Assembly: GCF_045865695.1 (NCBI RefSeq)
Contig: NZ_BAACAP010000251.1
Location: 128,758 to 192,757 of the forward strand
Direction of reading: 5' to 3'
DNA length: 64,000 bases
Origin: Scytonema sp045865695
GTDB taxonomy: Bacteria > Cyanobacteriota > Cyanobacteriia > Cyanobacteriales > Nostocaceae
Shown here: piece by piece, positions 45,201 to 52,688 of the stretch
Layout: the number at the start of each line of letters is the position of its first letter
Numbering within the stretch: the stretch's first letter is position 1
The notes under the pieces: generated by a model
Told to the model about the DNA's origin: nothing
Database searches by the model: none
The model's input: only the letters and a program-made list of their open reading frames with translations
Program-made: the position numbers and the translations under genes

Positions 45201-46180
45201 TCTACTTGATTTTGAGCCTGCCGGATTTGTGATAATTCTGTTGTTAATCGGTCTTTTTGTGAAGTCAGTTCTGCTAATTCCTGGTTAAGCTGTTGTTTCT
45301 GATGTTGTAAATTTCTAAACTGTATTTGTAAAGAATTAAAATTACCTTGTGCTTCTTGTTCTTGATTTGTAATATTGGTTAGAGATTGATTCAGGAAACC
45401 TAACTTTTGCTCTAAACTTACGATTTGAAGTTGTAAATGAGAGAGTTGAATCTCTAGTTGCTGCTTTTGCTCCTCCAAATCGTTTATTTCTTGAGTCAAT
45501 CTTGAGCGACGATTTTCTTGTGCTGCTATCAGATTTTGCAGTTCGGTTAAATGTTGAGTTTGTTCGTTAAGACTTTTCTGTTGTTGATGTTGCCGTTCTG
45601 TTAAGAAACTTTGCAGTTGACCTAGTTGATTTTTTGACGAATCAAACTCAATTTCTACCTGTTGTTTTTCTCTAATAATCGCTGCTAGGGCTTGGTTGAG
45701 TTCTGTTTGTTGGTTTCTTAACTGTTGGACTTGTGCTTGTAGCGTCTGAGTTTGGGCTTCTAACTGCTGTTTGTCAGCTTTTTGAGAGAGAACTGCTCGT
45801 TCGAGATCCTGTTTTTGAGACTGATGAGATGAAACTGTTGTTTGCAACTGCTCTAGATCTGTTTGTCGAGTTTTCAGTAAAGCCTCTACCTGTTCCTTCT
45901 GTGTAGTTGCAGTGGAGATAGCTTGTTGTAAATTGCTTTCCTGAAGTTTCAGTTGTTCTGTTTGTCTTTCTAATTCTGAAGCCTTTGCTTGTAGTAACTG
46001 TGTATCGTTCAGTTGCTGTTTACGTTGACGTTCTACAAATGCAACACCTGCACCTGTAGCTGGTAACGTAATTAGCCCTGTAAGGGCGGCTCTTCTAATA
46101 TCTCTATCAAGTGTCAGACTAATACCGAAACCCACGCCAAAGCTAAGTACACCCAAAACAAACCAGTCTCTATTTTTCAT
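42239..46180 (-). CDS. 1313-aa membrane-anchored coiled-coil protein of unknown function
   Basis: Not recognised. Two hydrophobic segments open the protein (FVLGVLSFGVGFGISLTL, then AALTGLITLPATGAGVAF). They form a hairpin that would leave most of it in the cytoplasm. Residues ~50-330 are a Gln-rich coiled coil. The remaining ~980 residues are globular, with beta-rich stretches (EARFWFAQKRWAYQFEIRGQ) and no enzyme motif I can name. It is first in the presumed operon 46180 to 34781 and overlaps the 307-aa gene by one base. Resemblance to the second protein of Druantia type III (DruH) is possible but I cannot confirm it. Confidence 0.78.
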   Translation of the reverse strand: MKNRDWFVLGVLSFGVGFGISLTLDRDIRRAALTGLITLPATGAGVAFVERQRKQQLNDTQLLQAKASELERQTEQLKLQESNLQQAISTATTQKEQVEALLKTRQTDLEQLQTTVSSHQSQKQDLERAVLSQKADKQQLEAQTQTLQAQVQQLRNQQTELNQALAAIIREKQQVEIEFDSSKNQLGQLQSFLTERQHQQQKSLNEQTQHLTELQNLIAAQENRRSRLTQEINDLEEQKQQLEIQLSHLQLQIVSLEQKLGFLNQSLTNITNQEQEAQGNFNSLQIQFRNLQHQKQQLNQELAELTSQKDRLTTELSQIRQAQNQVEQDRQLETSDRTSLSQRKIPENTITDPGSLNIKTRNGSTLVNSQYKQLWEEEILPHWTYRDRPVGHRFLGSVRIQRQASEEVLNVVKTNLQQLGTVTYDSLKNNFYTLEQDWLKVFTFATSEYAYYYSSDKFWQGFCERLDINHNQGVENTLRQVIDEGINLLGLVRASGGYKYVSTLWLQSGVPKQNLNHFAQLVQEIAGDFGWWELAHTPVEQLSQVLLSVCEEKHPQWGTLINFLKASYSETTETEPISGQLLQGIALVAQELERQKLSPQALENEEGREEILSQNYLPENFFLRSWDSLIKVLTPKPGVKPIRDTIARSIKPLMMNLDISDSWNTQLVLPEQKLWKPEWRSLRETYYQIPQANWEETFPREGDLIVPELIIEVNREAETWNCQLLNHYRQELMKWQYQGINSHLPCLIFDALTGEHLRLNLPNPSLLDVEEIVCYTPRNIQPTIADGIEIVDSCIPSSIKGWLGRQMRLTVPTSLITLTLPETHQTQVITWQLVADSEPILTGLRLKGKKPIYLEPPTFWYPPINQILTLNVLIESFDKRVIVARSVENLSPSPRWVAVHLATWINEPGNYEARFWFAQKRWAYQFEIRGQYQILKNPGLKRLRVCNSQGIEQADLPIQQDTVEKFWAEVIQIKELWPLEEVILFLSSKNEKISYRLQADALGILAIHVSVLHDLLPSSDWYALDYQRLGYEPQRLLEMPTSIKTSTQKFTWVWDKQDICITGLLPRKLYSLLCWNLLSQDKQPEEIQIPLVKQIEEMTLVSISLPIGVYYIQLMSGQDLIENIGLWYCNNQNDMPKPPQGEKTRENYWYAILDNNVSPEQFIKTVQTLKLNLDIQKIKIGISSLENQQYYFPNWLISDILLIKLKKLLKFLNQLPIVPPVKPQTSTWYLLHVTNKKRKLFKIILEESIAKKKLQNIIRAVEVPKDSSYENILLLDLKSYQEAYPHVSQLAYFQNLERIPLSLQHANTILRAK

Positions 46181-46449
46181 AGCTCGCCCTTTGCATATTT
46201 GAGAACCTCGCTTTGATGCTGAAAAAGATTCTATGTATCAATCTAACACTGCAACCTAGAGCACTTTCAGGATAAATCTTTTATCATGTATAAAAATTTT
46301 CTAAATGAAGCTCCCCTTTCGCAATGTAACTTCTTATGATGAGTTTCGGGCGAAACCCATCTGGCATTTTTACCTGAAAACCTTTTCCTGATGTAAAGCC
46401 AGGTAATGACGGTAATCATTTGCCCATTCTATAAATAGTTCAGTTACTT

Positions 46450-46566
46450 ATGGAATCAGAAAAGCAAAAAATTTCTGAGATTCTCACTGCCGAACAAAAA
46501 GAAAAATTACGCGATCGCATAGAACGTATGCAAAATACAAGTATTCCAGGAGGTCTACCAATATAA
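46450..46566 (+). CDS. Possible 38-aa open frame
   Basis: ATG 46450 to TAA 46566 reads MESEKQKISEILTAEQKEKL, then RDRIERMQNTSIPGGLPI. The LTxEQKxKL...R phrase is reminiscent of the C-terminal helix of Spy/CpxP-type proteins, so it may be a scrap of one. A ribosome-binding site is not evident. It lies between the operon start and repeats. Confidence 0.25.
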   Translation: MESEKQKISEILTAEQKEKLRDRIERMQNTSIPGGLPI

Positions 46567-46594
46567 GTTTTTAAATATAATGATTTCCCTCGTT

Positions 46595-46886
46595 CCCTCG
46601 TTCCTAGCCAGAGGCTAGGAATGCATATGGTGAGGCAGAGCCTCACTTTGTAGAGCGAGCACTCTTAGGCGGAGCCTCTAAATAAGGCATTCCCTGGCGG
46701 AGCCTGGGAACGAGGTGGGGGGTCTGGTTTTTTATTTGAAAGTCCCTAATTTACTTTCTTGTCCCTCGTTCCTAGCCAGAGGCTAGGAATGCATATGGTG
46801 AGGCGGAGCCTCGCTTTGTAGATTGAGCACTCTTAGGCGGAGCCTCTAATAAGGCATTCCCTGGCGGAGCCTGGGAACGAGGTGGG
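46595..46886. repeat. Two ~125-bp copies of a dispersed palindromic repeat
   Basis: Copy 1 (46595-46719) and copy 2 (46763-46886) are nearly identical: CCTAGCCAGAGGCTAGGAAT, then AGGCGGAGCCTC and CCTGGCGGAGCCTGGGAACG. Each contains several nested hairpins. Pieces of the same family occur at 33.8-34.8 kb. This is a typical cyanobacterial intergenic repeat. Confidence 0.8.
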
Positions 46887-46923
46887 AGAGCTGGTTTCTG
46901 AAAAAATGATGGAAAACTGCTTT

Positions 46924-47691
46924 TTAACGAAGTTTATTAGGATTCAAGCGAGTGCCTCCACTAGGTTTGGATTGTGAGCTAGGAAGCTTAACTCCATTAC
47001 TTAGTTTAGCTCCAGTACCGCCATCAGCAGGAGCTAGGAAGGGTTTTAGATTGATCGGTGCTTTTGATGATGAAGATGCAGGTTTTTTTACACCAAAGAT
47101 TTGACCTATATTGCTGAGGTCGCCACCACGCCCTGTGAAGGTATTGACAGCAGTTGTTTGTTCGCCGTTATCAGCAGTGACTAGGTTTTGGAAGATGCCA
47201 TTACGAACAACATCAGGATCTTGTCCGCGAGGTACTGTCAGTACAATTCGACAGCTGGGTCTAGCATCAGTGGTCACGCAGACTGTGTTTTCTCCGTTTT
47301 CAACTGATGACTTAAGTTCTACCAAGCCATCAGGGCGGTAAGATTCTAAACGTCTGGCAATTTCGTTGCAGCGCGATTCTGCATTCCAACCGCCGCCTAA
47401 AGTTCTGGGAGTTGCCCAAGGAAAATATTCACCAGGAAAAGCTTCTGGATTGTACATCACAGTATAATTACCGTTATGGTAGCGACAGCTAAAACGCGTA
47501 CCGCGATCGCGAGTTGTGGATGTACTTGTTGTTGAACTGCCTGTTCCCGTGCTTGGTCTTACAGAACCACCTGATTCTGTTGGTACAACAACATCACCGC
47601 TACGGGACTGAGCAAATGCGGTTGAAGGGTTTACAAGCATAGATAAACCAAGACCGCTCGCAAATAAAATTTTTAGAGATTGAGATAACAT
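46924..47691 (-). CDS. COP23-domain exported protein
   Basis: Product of 255 aa. Signal peptide KILFASGLGLSMLVNPSTAF with cleavage after AFA. A Ser/Thr/Gly-rich linker leads to the COP23 domain (residues ~65-175): RFSCRYHNGNYTVMYNPEAF, WNAESRCNEIARRLESYRPD, NTVCVTTDARPSCRIVLTVP, with paired cysteines likely forming disulfides. The tail is low-complexity, basic and proline-rich. COP23 is a 23-kDa membrane-associated cyanobacterial protein whose abundance oscillates in a circadian way; its function is unknown. It is downstream of the M48 protease gene by 53 bp on the same strand and probably cotranscribed. Confidence 0.85.
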   Translation of the reverse strand: MLSQSLKILFASGLGLSMLVNPSTAFAQSRSGDVVVPTESGGSVRPSTGTGSSTTSTSTTRDRGTRFSCRYHNGNYTVMYNPEAFPGEYFPWATPRTLGGGWNAESRCNEIARRLESYRPDGLVELKSSVENGENTVCVTTDARPSCRIVLTVPRGQDPDVVRNGIFQNLVTADNGEQTTAVNTFTGRGGDLSNIGQIFGVKKPASSSSKAPINLKPFLAPADGGTGAKLSNGVKLPSSQSKPSGGTRLNPNKLR

Positions 47692-47744
47692 AATTACACT
47701 GGTTCAGAGTAGGGAGTTGATATTTCTAGTGACGATCAGTTTTG

Positions 47745-49490
47745 TCATTTTGATTCATCAACTCTGTCTTTTTTTTTCCGAAGACGTTGTTTTTTTTCTT
47801 TTTGCTCTTTCAGTATCTGTTTGGCTTTTTGTTGAATGTCCATATGATGCGCTACTCCCTCGTAGGTGTAACGGTTGTATTGGTTTTGTGTAATCAGGTT
47901 TTCTAAATAGCGGACTCGTTCGTTACCACCTGGGTGGGAAGATAACCACTGAGGAGGTCTGTATTTTTGCTCTTTATCCAGTGTCACCATCAAATTCCGC
48001 AAACCATCAGCAGCATATCCTGACGCTACAATGAGACGTGTTCCAAGAGTATCTGCTTGGCGTTCCATATCCCGACTGTAACTCATGGCGAAGAGTTGTC
48101 CAATAGTACCGCCATAGGGAATGTATTGAGTTAAGTTACCAATGAGGTTTCCTTGAGTGACGAGTTGAAAACCGTGGGAAAGGACGACGTGAGATAATTC
48201 GTGACCGATTAAGCCAGCTAATTCTGCTTCCGATTTGGTTTTTGCGATCGCGCCTGCATGAACAAAGACTTTACCACCAGGGAGTGCAAAAGCATTCAAA
48301 CTTTCTTCAGGGATGACAAAAAACTCGTATTTAAAGTCATTGCGTCCTGAAACCTTAGCAAGCTTCTGACCGATGTCATCCACATATTTTAAAACTGAGA
48401 CATCTTTAACCAAATCCAGTTGCTTTCGCGCCTGTTTTGCCACTGACTCGCCGACAGCTTTTTCTCCTCGCATGAGCATGATTGTAGAGTCAAGAGCGGT
48501 AAACGGACCGAGAAGACTACCCGTCACGGCATAACCCAAGACACCTGTAACAATATTAGCAATTGTATTTCCTCTAACTTTTGCCCTAATATGTGACTTG
48601 TAACGCTTGAGATGTGTCTCAGCGAGTTCTGCAAACTCAGGTGCTTGGGGACTATTTGGGTTAAGCAAAGCAAATTGACGTGCAGCTAAAGAAGCTTCCA
48701 TCCATTTTTTAGCTTCTGCCAAGGCTGCAACTCTTGCTCTAATTAAATCTGGTTGATTGGGATACAGCGTCGCCGCACGTTCCAAAACATCCAATGCTTT
48801 TTTCTGTTGGTTGTCCTTTTTGAGGACTTCAGCATATTTGATGTGTCCGGGAATAAATTCGGGGTACTGCTGAACCAAAAGCTCTAGCGGTACCATAGTT
48901 CTGGTGTACAACTGACTGGCAATTCCTGCTTCTGCTTCGCGCCAGTATACTTTACCCCCAGGAGATAATTGTGCGGGGTCAACAATTGCTTCTTTACGCT
49001 GTTGAGCTTCTGAAGATTTGGCAAAAGGTTCTTTTGCTTCGCGGTAGAGTTTTTCTGCAGAAGCAATTTGTCCCGATTGGTAAAGCTTATCGGCTTCCAT
49101 CAGTTTTTGCTGACGTGCGATTTCTTCAGGAGTGGGTGCGGGTTCTATGACTGACTCAGACTTTTTGTCCTCTGAAGGTGTTGGTTCCTTGGAGTCAGTT
49201 GGCTTCTTTGGATCTGTTGCTTCTGGTGAGGGAGTTGGTTGTGTTGACTCAGTGGGCTGCTTCGTCTCCGTCGTTGTTGGGACAACGACAGGTTTGTTTG
49301 TCTCCGTTCCTGTTGGAACAACGACTGGGGATTGATTTGGAGTAGGGGTCTTGGTAGTTTCAGTAGTAGACGCTGCGGGTTCTTTTGCTGGTGATACTAG
49401 GGGATGGGTAAGAATAATGACAATAGATGTCCCAAAGGAAAGTAGTACCCAACTAGCTGATAGTAGCAGCGACTTCCATCTGCGTTTCAT
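47745..49490 (-). CDS. M48-family metalloprotease with Pro/Thr-rich linker and TPR region
   Basis: Product of 581 aa. An N-terminal membrane segment (LLLSASWVLLSFGTSIVIIL) anchors it. Residues ~33-125 form a Thr/Pro/Glu-rich repeat linker (VVPTGTETNKP-type units). A helical TPR-like part (~125-290) follows. The M48 catalytic motif is LIGHELSHVVLSHG near residue 425, with a downstream Glu-containing helix (MERQADTLGTRLIVASGYAA) giving the third zinc ligand. YfgC/BepA and LoiP-like M48 proteases control envelope protein quality. C-terminus is strongly basic. It is likely periplasmic or thylakoid-lumenal. Confidence 0.9.
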   Translation of the reverse strand: MKRRWKSLLLSASWVLLSFGTSIVIILTHPLVSPAKEPAASTTETTKTPTPNQSPVVVPTGTETNKPVVVPTTTETKQPTESTQPTPSPEATDPKKPTDSKEPTPSEDKKSESVIEPAPTPEEIARQQKLMEADKLYQSGQIASAEKLYREAKEPFAKSSEAQQRKEAIVDPAQLSPGGKVYWREAEAGIASQLYTRTMVPLELLVQQYPEFIPGHIKYAEVLKKDNQQKKALDVLERAATLYPNQPDLIRARVAALAEAKKWMEASLAARQFALLNPNSPQAPEFAELAETHLKRYKSHIRAKVRGNTIANIVTGVLGYAVTGSLLGPFTALDSTIMLMRGEKAVGESVAKQARKQLDLVKDVSVLKYVDDIGQKLAKVSGRNDFKYEFFVIPEESLNAFALPGGKVFVHAGAIAKTKSEAELAGLIGHELSHVVLSHGFQLVTQGNLIGNLTQYIPYGGTIGQLFAMSYSRDMERQADTLGTRLIVASGYAADGLRNLMVTLDKEQKYRPPQWLSSHPGGNERVRYLENLITQNQYNRYTYEGVAHHMDIQQKAKQILKEQKEKKQRLRKKKDRVDESK

Positions 49491-49605
49491 GGTCGATCCA
49501 ACCTATGCAAAAAGCTCTTTATTAACTTTATGAGCAATTAGGTAAATAAGCACAGGGTAGTGTCTTTTCTTTTTCAAGGTTTATAGCGATCGCGCCTTTT
49601 TTTAA

Positions 49606-49743
49606 CTAATCTTCATAATAAAGCAGTGCATCTCGCGAACTTTGCAAAAAAAAACCTTTGATATACCGTCTTACACCTATCCCGGCTGAACCCCGATTAG
49701 GGGCTTGTGACGTTAGTAGGGTGATTATTTGTCTAGTACTCAT
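49606..49743 (-). CDS. Possible 45-aa small protein
   Basis: ATG 49743, with AAGGA 6-8 bases upstream, to TAG 49606: MSTRQIITLLTSQAPNRGSA, then GIGVRRYIKGFFLQSSRDAL and LYYED. It follows the 52-aa frame by 12 bases on the same strand, so the two could be one short transcript. No family recognised. Confidence 0.35.
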   Translation of the reverse strand: MSTRQIITLLTSQAPNRGSAGIGVRRYIKGFFLQSSRDALLYYED

Positions 49744-49755
49744 AACATTCCTTTT

Positions 49756-49914
49756 TCAAGGGTTATAATATCCACCAGTTGTAATTGCTCTTATAGCACT
49801 AGGAACATCAAATGTGTAAGCACGTAACAAAGCACTTTCGTAATCCGCCCTATAGTCCTCTCGTGTCTTTCTATTACTAAGTGCAGCAGTATTGCCAGAA
49901 TTACTAAGTATCAT
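49756..49914 (-). CDS. Possible 52-aa small protein ending GGYYNP
   Basis: ATG 49914 to TGA 49756: MILSNSGNTAALSNRKTRED, then YRADYESALLRAYTFDVPSA and IRAITTGGYYNP. The residue composition looks protein-like. No clear ribosome-binding site. Family unknown. Confidence 0.35.
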   Translation of the reverse strand: MILSNSGNTAALSNRKTREDYRADYESALLRAYTFDVPSAIRAITTGGYYNP

Positions 49915-50489
49915 GGTTTTGAATCTAGTTAAATTTTGTAATAATCTTAACTAGATTAAGTTTATAGTTCCAAGAGAGATTTCACTTATAAAAGTATAAA
50001 GATTTAGCTAATACCAATGCTGTATGAAGATTCGCCTGTAGTCCCAAGATATCGGCGGACAGTGTTAGCTAAGGGGGTAAAACATATTGCAGCTTCACAA
50101 AGAAATTGTATAACCCATTAAGGACAATTACCCTCCTTTCCCAATCAGAACATTATTAACATTGCAAGCAGGGAAAACACTTAGAAAGTCTTTAGGGAAA
50201 ATTAGAAATTAAAATTGATTAACAGTTTCCCCTTCTAAGCCAGTTATGGCAAATGATCTAGCCCGTCCAGAATGAAAATAATTTCTTATACAGAAATAAG
50301 TCATTTGGACAAGAAAATAAGCAAAACTAAGTAGTGATTGTTATACACAGCCACGGTGGGTGAACGGTAGGGGAACGGGGTTTGGGATAGTTAAGCTTGG
50401 TAAGGAAGTAGGCAATTGAGAAATGTTGAGATAGGCGTTATTTTTTATCGCTAGCTGGGAAATATATGATTGTAGATTTTTTTTAGCTT

Positions 50490-50993
50490 ATGAATTTGCT
50501 TTTTTATTCTGAAGAGTATTCTTTCGATAAAGAATTACTTTTTGAAATCACATCATATTTTCAGATCCAAATGGATGAGACTTATTATTTTGCAACATTT
50601 AATGTTATCTCTAATATTGACGATTTTATTCAAACTATAGATGAATATATTGAGAGTGAAAAAAAACAAATAATTAATTATTATAAAGTGGAGGAAAGTT
50701 ATGGTAATTTTAGAATAAAAATTTATAGCTCTTTTACAGTCTGTTGGGAAGTTTTTTTATCTTATCTAAATTATTTGAATTGTACTGATTATTTTCAGGT
50801 GAGAGCACTTAAAAATCATTTAGAACAACAAGAAAGAGAAAAAGCTATCCCAAGTTATAGCGATTTTGGTTTTGAATCTCAAGAAGAATACGAAAATTAT
50901 TGTTTGTTAGAAGAATTTGTTAATTCAGACAATTTTAATTCTGTAGGTTATACACCTATAAGTTACGAACTGTATATGGAAAACTATGATTGA
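50490..50993 (+). CDS. Acidic AT-rich hypothetical protein
   Basis: Product of 167 aa, not recognised. ATG 50490 starts MNLLFYSEEYSFDKELLFEI. The protein is rich in Tyr, Phe, Glu and Asn (YFATFNVISNIDDFIQTIDE; GFESQEEYENYCLLEEFVNS) and strongly acidic, with no signal peptide or membrane helix. Base composition is clearly more AT-rich than the neighbours, which suggests recent transfer. Acidic, orphan, AT-rich genes are sometimes immunity or anti-toxin proteins; that is a guess. Confidence 0.6.
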   Translation: MNLLFYSEEYSFDKELLFEITSYFQIQMDETYYFATFNVISNIDDFIQTIDEYIESEKKQIINYYKVEESYGNFRIKIYSSFTVCWEVFLSYLNYLNCTDYFQVRALKNHLEQQEREKAIPSYSDFGFESQEEYENYCLLEEFVNSDNFNSVGYTPISYELYMENYD

Positions 50994-51644
50994 TACAGCA
51001 GATTTAGGGGGATTAAGCCAGGACTTACGCAACTGGCACAATTGGTTTAGATACGCCTGTGCCACACCGGCTGTGTTAGCATAAGCATTAATGCTTAAAA
51101 TCTCAGAAGAAACAGGACATATTACAATTTGTATAAATGTATTTTAAATGACAAAATTTGGAATTTTCATAATCTTCATACTAGAGCAGTCCGGCTCGTA
51201 AATTGCGATCGCTTGAGTTTGATGAGATCTCCAACTTCTTGTGAGATGAATGCCGAAATTAGGACGCTTCGCTCAAAAGCGCCCCTTCCAAACAGCTTAT
51301 TCTCAACCTAAATTTCATTGTTGAGCGTGTTTTCTGACAGTTTCCACATCCAAATTCAAGCGTTCGGCAGTCTGCTCAATCGTTAACCCTAACTCTAATA
51401 AGACTGGTATCATTTCTATCTTATTTTTCTGTTGAATTGGCGAAACTAATCTTTAAATCTCCAAAAATTTCTTGTGATGCGGGCTTCTAGCCTGCTATTA
51501 ACTAGGAGACGGGCGGGACGCCCGTCCCACAAGATGGATAATTTATAATAGGGGATTAGTATTATTTCTTGGAAGTCCCTAATTCAAAAAATAACTCCGG
51601 AATTTCTTTGAAGATTTCATAAAAGAGTGGGTCTGCTGTCATTT
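50994..51644. other. Intergenic region with repeats and a transposase scrap
   Basis: Holds the fragment listed at 51315-51428, a short palindrome AAGCATTAATGCTT near 51085, and a dispersed hairpin GACGGGCGGGACGCCCGTCC near 51508-51527, similar to one at about 41228-41275. No gene. Confidence 0.5.
51315..51428 (-). pseudogene. C-terminal scrap of an Rpn/PD-(D/E)XK nuclease-family transposase-like protein
   Basis: Minus-strand frame ending at TGA 51315-51317 reads EMIPVLLELGLTIEQTAERL, then NLDVETVRKHAQQ. This is the small helix-turn-helix tail found at the end of cyanobacterial Rpn-family proteins (DUF4351/PD-(D/E)XK transposase type). The nuclease part is absent. Confidence 0.45.
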
Positions 51645-52688
51645 CTATGCCTTTAACACAGCATCTAACAACTTAGCAGCACCAAAACGAACGGGATCTG
51701 TACAGGGAAGATGAGTTTCTGCTTCCACAGATGCGATCGCACTCTTAGCCTCTGACTCATCCAAATGCCGAGTATTCAGAGAAATCCCTGCAACGGGTAC
51801 GGGTGCAAAAGCACCTCCAGCACGGGCGACAGCTTCATATAACCGAACAACTTCAGATAGAGGAGGAATAAACACGCCACCACTAGATACCTCAGTTTGT
51901 CCCGCACGATGTACGAGTATCATTTGTGTTGGTTGCGAACCGCGCATCAAGGGCAGAGTTGCTGTAGAACCGGGGTGCAGTAGCGAACCTTGTCCTTCAA
52001 TATATAAAATGTCGTAATTTTTCCCATAACGCACAACCATTTGTTCCACCGCACCAGCCGCATAGTCCACTCTTACAGCATCTAGCGGTATGCCATCTCC
52101 TTCCAACATTAAACCTGTTTGCCCTGTCGCCAAAAATTTAGAGCGCAAACCTCGCAATCGCGACGCCCAGTTTAACTCCAAACTTGTTGACATCTTACCC
52201 ACTGACATATCCGTTCCCACAGTCAACACTCGGCGACAGGGTAAAGTTCTTGCTATTCCAGAAGCTACACCCAGATTAGGCGGTTCTTTGCGTACATCCC
52301 AGATGACTTGTCCCGGTTTTAGCAATGCCTTTAACTCTGTCATTGTTGATAGGGGTGTATGCAAACCGTTTACTATCGACATTCCAGCCATGACAGCATC
52401 TTTGATTTCATGCCAATAATCATCCGGTACAGTACCTCCTCCAGGAGCGATACCGATAACCAAAACTTGTGGTTTGTAAGTCAGTGATTCAGCAACAGAT
52501 GAGACTATCGGGACATCGCGTTTGATACCCGTTAACTCTAATAGAGATTTACCCGCACATTCGCGGTCAATTGCTGCTACTATCGAAGCTTCACTATAAC
52601 GTAAAAGTGCAAGCCCCGTTTTGCCATGCCGTCCTTGGATTCCTTCATGCAATAGAATTGCGATTCTTTGATTAAGCGCCAGACGCAC
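51645..52688 (-). CDS. DUF1611 family protein, DgcN-like N-acetyltransferase
   Basis: Product of 347 aa from GTG 52688, chosen because homologues begin near RLALNQRIAILLHEGIQGRH and GGGGG lies 7 bases before; a longer frame reaches 52766. The N-terminal domain (~1-140) includes HGKTGLALLRYSEASIVAAI. The C-terminal P-loop-like domain has VGTDMSVGKMSTSLELNWA and ILYIEGQGSLLHPGSTA. Studied members (DgcN) acetylate D-glutamate. It overlaps by 17 bases the epimerase gene upstream, the usual partner (DgcA), so the two act together on D-glutamate or dipeptides from peptidoglycan turnover. Confidence 0.85.
   Translation of the reverse strand: MRLALNQRIAILLHEGIQGRHGKTGLALLRYSEASIVAAIDRECAGKSLLELTGIKRDVPIVSSVAESLTYKPQVLVIGIAPGGGTVPDDYWHEIKDAVMAGMSIVNGLHTPLSTMTELKALLKPGQVIWDVRKEPPNLGVASGIARTLPCRRVLTVGTDMSVGKMSTSLELNWASRLRGLRSKFLATGQTGLMLEGDGIPLDAVRVDYAAGAVEQMVVRYGKNYDILYIEGQGSLLHPGSTATLPLMRGSQPTQMILVHRAGQTEVSSGGVFIPPLSEVVRLYEAVARAGGAFAPVPVAGISLNTRHLDESEAKSAIASVEAETHLPCTDPVRFGAAKLLDAVLKA

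Larger units (their letters stand above)
49491..50489. other. Intergenic region with two or three tiny open frames
   Basis: About 1 kb with no standard gene. Two minus-strand frames of 45 and 52 codons are listed separately. A 35-codon plus-strand frame from ATG 50017 (MLYEDSPVVPRYRRTVLAKG) is also open, but I cannot support it. The rest is AT-rich and has no striking repeat. Confidence 0.4.
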
